A stretch of DNA of 64,000 bases from Eupeodes corollae. Taxonomy: Eukaryota; Arthropoda; Insecta; Diptera; Syrphidae. The translations under genes and the position numbers were made by a program. Positions 58,510-64,000 of the stretch are shown piece by piece (the stretch's first letter is position 1; each line of letters opens with the position of its first letter). The stretch covers positions 89,471,007 to 89,535,006 of the forward strand of contig NC_079148.1 of the NCBI RefSeq assembly GCF_945859685.1. The letters are read 5' to 3'. The notes beneath the pieces are model-generated. The model was not told the DNA's origin. It saw only the letters and a list, made by a program, of their open reading frames with translations, and did no database searches.

Positions 58510-58615
58510 AACTTCTTATAGGAAGTTATTATTATCAGTCCGATTTGAGAATTACAAATTTTGGTATTTCTTGACGTTTGAAGGTCAATATAGATTTTTG
58601 GAGTGATGCCTTTTT
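58510..58615 (+). repeat. TR-H head fragment
   Basis: AACTTCTTATAGGAAGTTAT, then GTCCGATTTGAGAATT, TTTCTTGACGTTTGAAGGTC and GATTTTTGGAGTGATG match the first 100 bp of TR-H. The microsatellite and body are missing. Confidence 0.75.
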
Positions 58616-60754
58616 TGGTATGTTGATGCAATAAAATAGAAATTGTTTGTTTCTAAAAGAAAATTGTTTGAATTTTCTTTCAAAATTTCGACATTTAAAA
58701 ATAAGAAAAAGCCTTTTGTTTTGGTTTTAACCAAATAATATTACAAATAAACATTTTTCGAATTAGAACAACTAAATAGAAACAAAGGACGTAGAAATAA
58801 ATATGGTCTAAAGCAAAAGAAAGATACAACTTCTATGAAGTTAATAATTAAGAAGTTATATTGCTATTTGTTGCTTGTTTGGAAAAAGGTCGAACCCTGA
58901 TTTGTAGACAATTGTATACTTAACAAACAAGCTATATCTTTTTTAACAGTATTGCTATTTGACAGTTAAGATGAAATAATTTAAATTTTTTAAAGTTGGC
59001 TGTTTTTTTAAACCATTCTGTAACTCCCAAATGCCTGTTAATAGAAAAAACTTGTGTTTTTTTTTAGTAGATCTCATCTCAAAAATTAGGATAAAACCTC
59101 CTTCAAAACTCACGTTCAAAGTTGCAGTCTTAAAACATACATTTTTGACAAAAAAAACTCAATATCTCTGTATGTTTTTTTTTTTAATTTTAGGCGATTT
59201 TAGGCACTTGTTAATAAAGATATCTCCAATCGCCTATAATTCAGCATCACTTAAAAACTATATAGAATACCAGTAAAATGTTTTCAGTATCTCCACAAAA
59301 TGTTAACTGTTTTTTTCTTAACAGAGTTTTATTTTTATATTCTGCCAACCGATTTTCCTATGAGGTTGTTTTTTACTTAAAAATCCATAAACCTATCTTG
59401 GTTTGGTGAATTTTAATTACACGTTTTCGATATAAGAATAAAAGAGATGTGGAAAAATTATATGGGACTCATGGCGTTCATGACCAATAGTCTAACCCAA
59501 AAATAATATGAAGTTCTAGGAAAATGGTGTGGGGGGATTTTGAGATAATTAATCTTGAAGCTTACACAAAATATCAAAGAAATTTTTTCTAAGTCAACTA
59601 AATGTATAGTTTTCATAACTTTAAAGAAAAATGTTATACTTGTGAAATAAACGCTTCAGTAAATATTGTTAAAAAAGGCCATAACTTTGCGTAAGCAGAT
59701 TGAATTGTACTGATTTAAATAAACTTACTCATATATGAAACATTTGTGAAACAATTTATTCCGTTTATAAGACATAAAATGTACATTACTTACAAAAATA
59801 AAATTATTATTTAAAACATGTATATTTTTCTTATCTTCAGTCAAATAATATCATTTGAAGTAAAAAAAATTCAAATGTTACTTAAATAGCAAAAACAAAT
59901 AAGAAAAATATAAATAACATTATTCTTCATATCTTTTCGTTGAAATTGTAAATCTTTTGCTAAGTTCATCGTAGCTTTTTTAAAACAAAGGTGAATCAAA
60001 CAAAGACATCATATACACAGATATGAAACAACCAAGTTTAGCTTAGATGTAAGATTTATGTTAATTTATAATATGTTGTAAATAAGCTTACACTTACGTT
60101 ATTTTTATAACATAATGTGGATAAAATTATGCGTAAAGCATTTGACTTAGTAATAAGTTTAAGCAATTTCTGAAAATCGTTTCATAAGAACGAAAATAAG
60201 ATTTCTAATCTAACTAATCTGACAAACAAAAAACTGGCAATTATGATCATAATTTTCAAGGAACTTTTTGAACTCGTTATTGAAAAAATAATAATTTTGT
60301 GAAAAATTTTCTAACTGTTGGATTTTTTAACTTTTTCTTTTACAGTGTTTTAGAGCGTTCAATAATATTTGTTGAAGGTTTGAAAAAAGTTTTGATTCTG
60401 GGTTCTAATTTTTGTTTTTAAAATGGAAAAAAAGTGTCCCTATACAAATCATTAAATATTGAACAATCTGTGAGAATTAATAATTGAAATTTCAAATCAT
60501 ATGCCTTAAATGAATAACAGCTCCTGTGCATAGGGTAAACTAGTGTTAAAACTAATATTATGCTCGTTATACGAAGTGAAGCAGACAACCGAAATGCCAA
60601 TAAAAACATTATACACAACAAGGTTCTAGAAATCGATCGAAATCAGATTTCGTTCTTTGTAAAAAAAAGTTGCCGGTGGTATTTTTTTAATATTAACATA
60701 ACATTCACAAATAATATTTTGCATATGATTGAAATCGTTTGATTTCTATTTCCG
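58616..60754. other. A+T-rich DNA, nothing firm
   Basis: Some stretches (near 59,040-59,420) have the homopolymer-rich texture of TR-H bodies, but I could not align them to a unit. No gene is supported. Confidence 0.4.
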
Positions 60755-61485
60755 ATTTTTTTATTTAAGTCGTAAGCAATTTTTTCCAATTTTTCCCATA
60801 CCTTTAAAAAAAATGGCAATTGGTTTTTTTTTTAATTTTGAAGCTAATTATCTTTAATTTTAGTGGTAAGTGAAAACAAGTTTTAGCAGTTTTTAGAAAA
60901 AAACTGATTTTTCTAACTTTTGTACCACATTTCAAAAACATTATTCCTCGATACATAAGAGATTATGGAGGTAACAATCTTTTCTTTTTTAACATAGTTT
61001 TCTTTGGAATGTAATTTTCACTTTAAAATTAATTCTATATAATAAAGTTTTTAAGTTGTAAACTACATATAATCTTAATTTCAAATATTTGATCAAGCTG
61101 TGTAGTTTTGTCTTGTGAAACCTCTATCTATGAAAAATAAAGTATCAATCGATCTGTCTACTAATCTTTTTTTCGCAAAATATTCGAGCTGTTAAATATT
61201 TAAAACAAATTTTTAAACCTTTTTTGAATCTAGCGCTAGTAGTTCGAGGGATGATATTGTGGTTAACCAAATTTTTATAAATTGCTATAGTAAAAAAACG
61301 CAAAATAAAATTTGTTTGAAAGTCCTTTTTGTATCTTTCGTTTTTATTTCTTGTAAAATGTAATTTATTTAAAATCGATATCTCTTCCGGTTCTTGAGAT
61401 AGGGCCGACGAAAAAAGATATTCCGAACGTGCGTACACATACACAGACAACTCTTTTAAAACCTTTGTTTTTCTAAGAAACTTTA
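60755..61485 (-). repeat. Diverged TR-H copy without terminus
   Basis: From right to left on the minus strand: a CTGTGTATGTGTACGCACG tract (about 61,445), TTTTTTCGTCGGCCCTATC, AAGAACCGGAAGAGATATCG, and TTGGTTAACCACAATATCAT. A body resembling 54,100-54,230 (TATGGAGGTAACAATCTTTT) lies around 60,960. The AACTTCCCAT end is absent. Confidence 0.6.
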
Positions 61486-61556
61486 TTACAGTATGAAATT
61501 ATTTAGAAGTTGATAAATTCATTTATTCACAACTACTCACTTTTAGTTATCTTTTT

Positions 61557-61742
61557 AACTTCCCATAGGAAGTTATTGTAATAGGTCCAATTTGTCAAAT
61601 TGAAAATTTTGACATTTCTCGACGTTTCAAGGTCCCTAGAATCGAAATAAAAGATTATTAGAAAAATGTCTGTGCGTGCCTGTGTACGTACGTTCGTACG
61701 TCCGTATATCGGTACATTTACGACGTTTTTTTCGTCGTCCAT
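61557..61742 (+). repeat. TR-H head, truncated where a LINE begins
   Basis: A well-preserved head: AACTTCCCATAGGAAGTTAT, GTCCAATTTGTCAAATTG, TTTCAAGGTCCCTAGAATCG, AGAAAAATGTCTGTGCGTGC, a GTACGTACGTTCGTACGTCC tract, and GTTTTTTTCGTCGTCCAT. It stops abruptly at about 61,742, where LINE sequence starts. Confidence 0.8.
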
Positions 61743-63911
61743 TTTCTAACATTGACGAAGCAGTTTTAACTTTTTATAAGATCCTTAATTTTTGTTTTGA
61801 AAAAAACTTACACATAAAGAAATCAAGAAATAGAAACATAAGCCATCCTTGGTACAAAGAAAGAATTGCGTTTACTGCGTAACAAAAGAAATAACGCATG
61901 GAAAACGTATCTCAAAGCTCGGTCTCCAATCAACTTCTCTTTTTATGTTGAACTCTTTAACCAATTTTAATCTCTTTCTTATTTTTTGTGTGCTTGTTAT
62001 GTTACTGATATGGGCACCTTTTTGAAAGAGAATCCTAAAAAATTTTGGAATTTTGCAAACTCAAAGAAAAAATCAGATGGCTTTCCAGTTAACTCCACTT
62101 ACAAGAACCTTTCGTTAGATAAAACTGTTGATATCTGTAACGCTTTCGCAACAAATTTCCGTGAGTCCTTTGTTAATAGCCCTGAAAAAGTTGATGAAGT
62201 ACATTTTCATAATCTTCACTCCTTTTTTGCAAACTAGCTGTAGTCACATCCTTGTGCTACAGAGTACGGTCCTTGATCTTTTATCTGCGTTAAATGATGA
62301 CTGCTCAGCCGGTCCCGATGGTATTCCCTCGATAATACTTAAAAGGCGTAGGAATGCTTTAGTTGAACCACGTACGTTCTTATTCAAACTTTCTCTAAAA
62401 ACAGGCAAATTTCCCAGTATATGGAAGAAGTAATTTCTAACATCAATTTTCAAGAAAGGTAATAGGGCGGATATAAGCAACTACAGGCACATTGCAAAGC
62501 TTTCTTGCTTTGCAATGTTTGTAGTTTGTGAAAGTGTAGCATTTTTTAGTAAAAATATTATTTGCGAACAGCAACATGGTTTTGTGAAAAAAAAGATCAA
62601 CCGTTACTAATCTCCTCACATTCTCAAACATATGTTCAAACGCTTTAGAACAAGGTTATGAAGTTGACTGTGTATACACTGACTTTTCTAAAGCTTTCGA
62701 CCAACTTAGCCACGGAATTATTTTATTTAAACTTAAGGCTCTTGGTTTTCTACCATTTTTCTTAGCTTGGATTAAGTCATACCTTGAAAAAAGATCCTAC
62801 GAGGTAAAGTTTAGAAATTGTCATTCTGAACCTTTTGTAGCTCAATCTGGTGTTCCCCAGGAAAGCCATCTTGGTCCTTTTCTGTTCATCCTGTCTATTA
62901 ACGATGTATCGTCATGTCTACGCTCAAGTGAACTTCTCATTTTTGCTGACGATATGAAGATTTTCAAAATAATAAAGTCCACCAATGATCGTATTTTCTT
63001 TCAAGCCGACATTGATAGTTTAACATTTTGTGTGGGAAAAATACCCTTTCACTCAACCCTTTCAAATGCGAGAGGATAACTTTTACTAAAAAACTAATCA
63101 GTACCGTATATCACAGCAAAAACTCTGTCGGGTCTCCACATTTCAAGATTAAGGTGTATTGTTAATAAGGCAAGTTCTATGCTTGGTTTTATAAAACGCT
63201 GGGCAAGGGAGTTCAATGATCCCTATGTTACTCTTTCTTTGTATAATTGCCATGTTCGTCCTCATCTTGAATATACTTCGCAGGTATGGACTCCCTATAA
63301 CGAAACTCATAGAAAACGGATTGAATCAATTCAACATAATTTCATTCGCTTTTCCCTAAAAGGTCTTCCTTGGGAAGATCCCTGTGATCTGCCTCCCTAT
63401 GAACATCGTATTCTTCTTCTTCAAATGCAATCTCTCCATCAAAGGCGTGTTAATAATGACTTAGTATTTTATCATCAACTCATTACAATGGTGAAATTAA
63501 ATTAATGCACCATATTTGCTTTCTTGTGTACATTTGAATTACCGAGGCGAAACTCATCACCTGCGTACATTTGATTTCATACATATTGACTTCCATAGAA
63601 CTAACTATGGGAAGAATGAGCATTTTATATAACTTAAACTGTTCATCGATAGATTTAAATTTAAATAAGGTGGGATTAAAATCATTGTTTAGAACCAGTA
63701 CTCCACTATCGTAATCGTTCTCATTTTATTTTTTGTTCTGTAATAGTAAAATGCTAATTTTGTTTTGTATTTTGTGCATGTGTTAGGCTATAATTGTATT
63801 ATTTTTTACTAAACACTAACACATGTATTTATGATGAGCCTCTGATCGTAGTTTGACGCTTGCTATAAGCTTACTACTTTCTGAAATTCTGAAGTGTAAA
63901 AAAAAAAAAAA
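61743..63911 (+). pseudogene. Jockey-like LINE, best-preserved copy
   Basis: In order on the plus strand: the linker KKSRNRNISHPWYKERIA (about 61,818) and FLKENPKKFWNFANSKKK (62,013); SALNDDCSAGPDGIPS (62,287), the start of RT; VDCVYTDFSKAFDQLSHGI (62,661); SGVPQESHLGPFLFILSIND (about 62,845), with glutamate where the family usually has glycine; catalytic FADD (62,942-62,953); and the C-terminal VRPHLEYTSQVWTPY (about 63,260), with the frame open from 63,179 to 63,505. Stops near 61,879 and 62,236 and several frame changes inactivate it. The 3' end TGATCGTAGTTTGACG...GAAGTGT is followed by 14 A at 63,898-63,911, a genuine LINE tail. The endonuclease is missing. Relatives are at 51,590-55,038 and 30,436-31,072. 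Confidence 0.85.
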
Positions 63912-64000
63912 TGTTCGCATATTTGTAGATATGTAGAATATACAGATTATAACCTTTTTCTGTTTTTATTTATTACAACAATTCTAAATGTTATTGGATA

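Overview
This window looks like about 64 kb of repeat-dominated nuclear DNA from an insect, most plausibly a fly (Diptera). The grounds are the strongly A+T-rich sequence, the absence of any convincing host gene, operon, rRNA or functional tRNA, and the mixture of elements: a gypsy-superfamily LTR retrotransposon with arthropod-type features, several decayed non-LTR retrotransposons (LINEs), a tRNA-derived SINE family, a Transib/RAG1-type DNA transposon, and a family of short elements with internal tandem repeats. Species and chromosome cannot be read from the sequence.

Region by region. 1-7,280: A+T-rich DNA with a LINE reverse transcriptase relic (2,342-3,410) and a cluster of a TTTGTATAT/ATATACAAA palindromic motif (5,462-6,820). 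7,281-18,004: one structurally complete LTR retrotransposon on the minus strand. It is 10,724 bp long, its 2.05-kb LTRs differ only by one A in a homopolymer, and its target duplication is AGTG. It has a tRNA-Lys-type primer site and gag and pol in overlapping frames joined by a textbook -1 frameshift signal. It is inserted in the promoter A box of a tRNA-derived SINE. 18,005-25,100: fragments of the SINE and of the tandem-repeat element family. 25,870-27,340: a Transib-like transposon relic whose ends are CACAGTG...CACTGTG, flanked by the 5-bp duplication CGGCG, with a RAG1-like transposase pseudogene inside. 29,190-39,690: LINE fragments of at least three lineages, a full-length SINE, and a tandem-repeat element split by a LINE. 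41,398-64,000: dense nesting of the tandem-repeat elements, LINEs, a SINE and a MITE-like insert.

The most distinctive content is the recurring family called here TR-H. Its ends carry the subterminal inverted blocks AACTTCCCAT and CGATTTGTC. A GTACGTACG-like microsatellite follows the head, the body is built of roughly 170-178-bp tandem units, and the tail is a GGGATG...CATCCC hairpin followed by AGCCTCTT. A paralogous LINE acts as a natural empty site and shows insertion inside an A/T run without an obvious longer target duplication. This layout resembles the non-autonomous Helentron/DINE-1 group (HINEs). No autonomous partner is seen here.

No genes here work together in a host pathway. The only apparently intact coding unit is gag-pol of the LTR retrotransposon, and its near-identical LTRs point to a recent insertion. 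All clade assignments rest on motifs read by eye and need database comparison.
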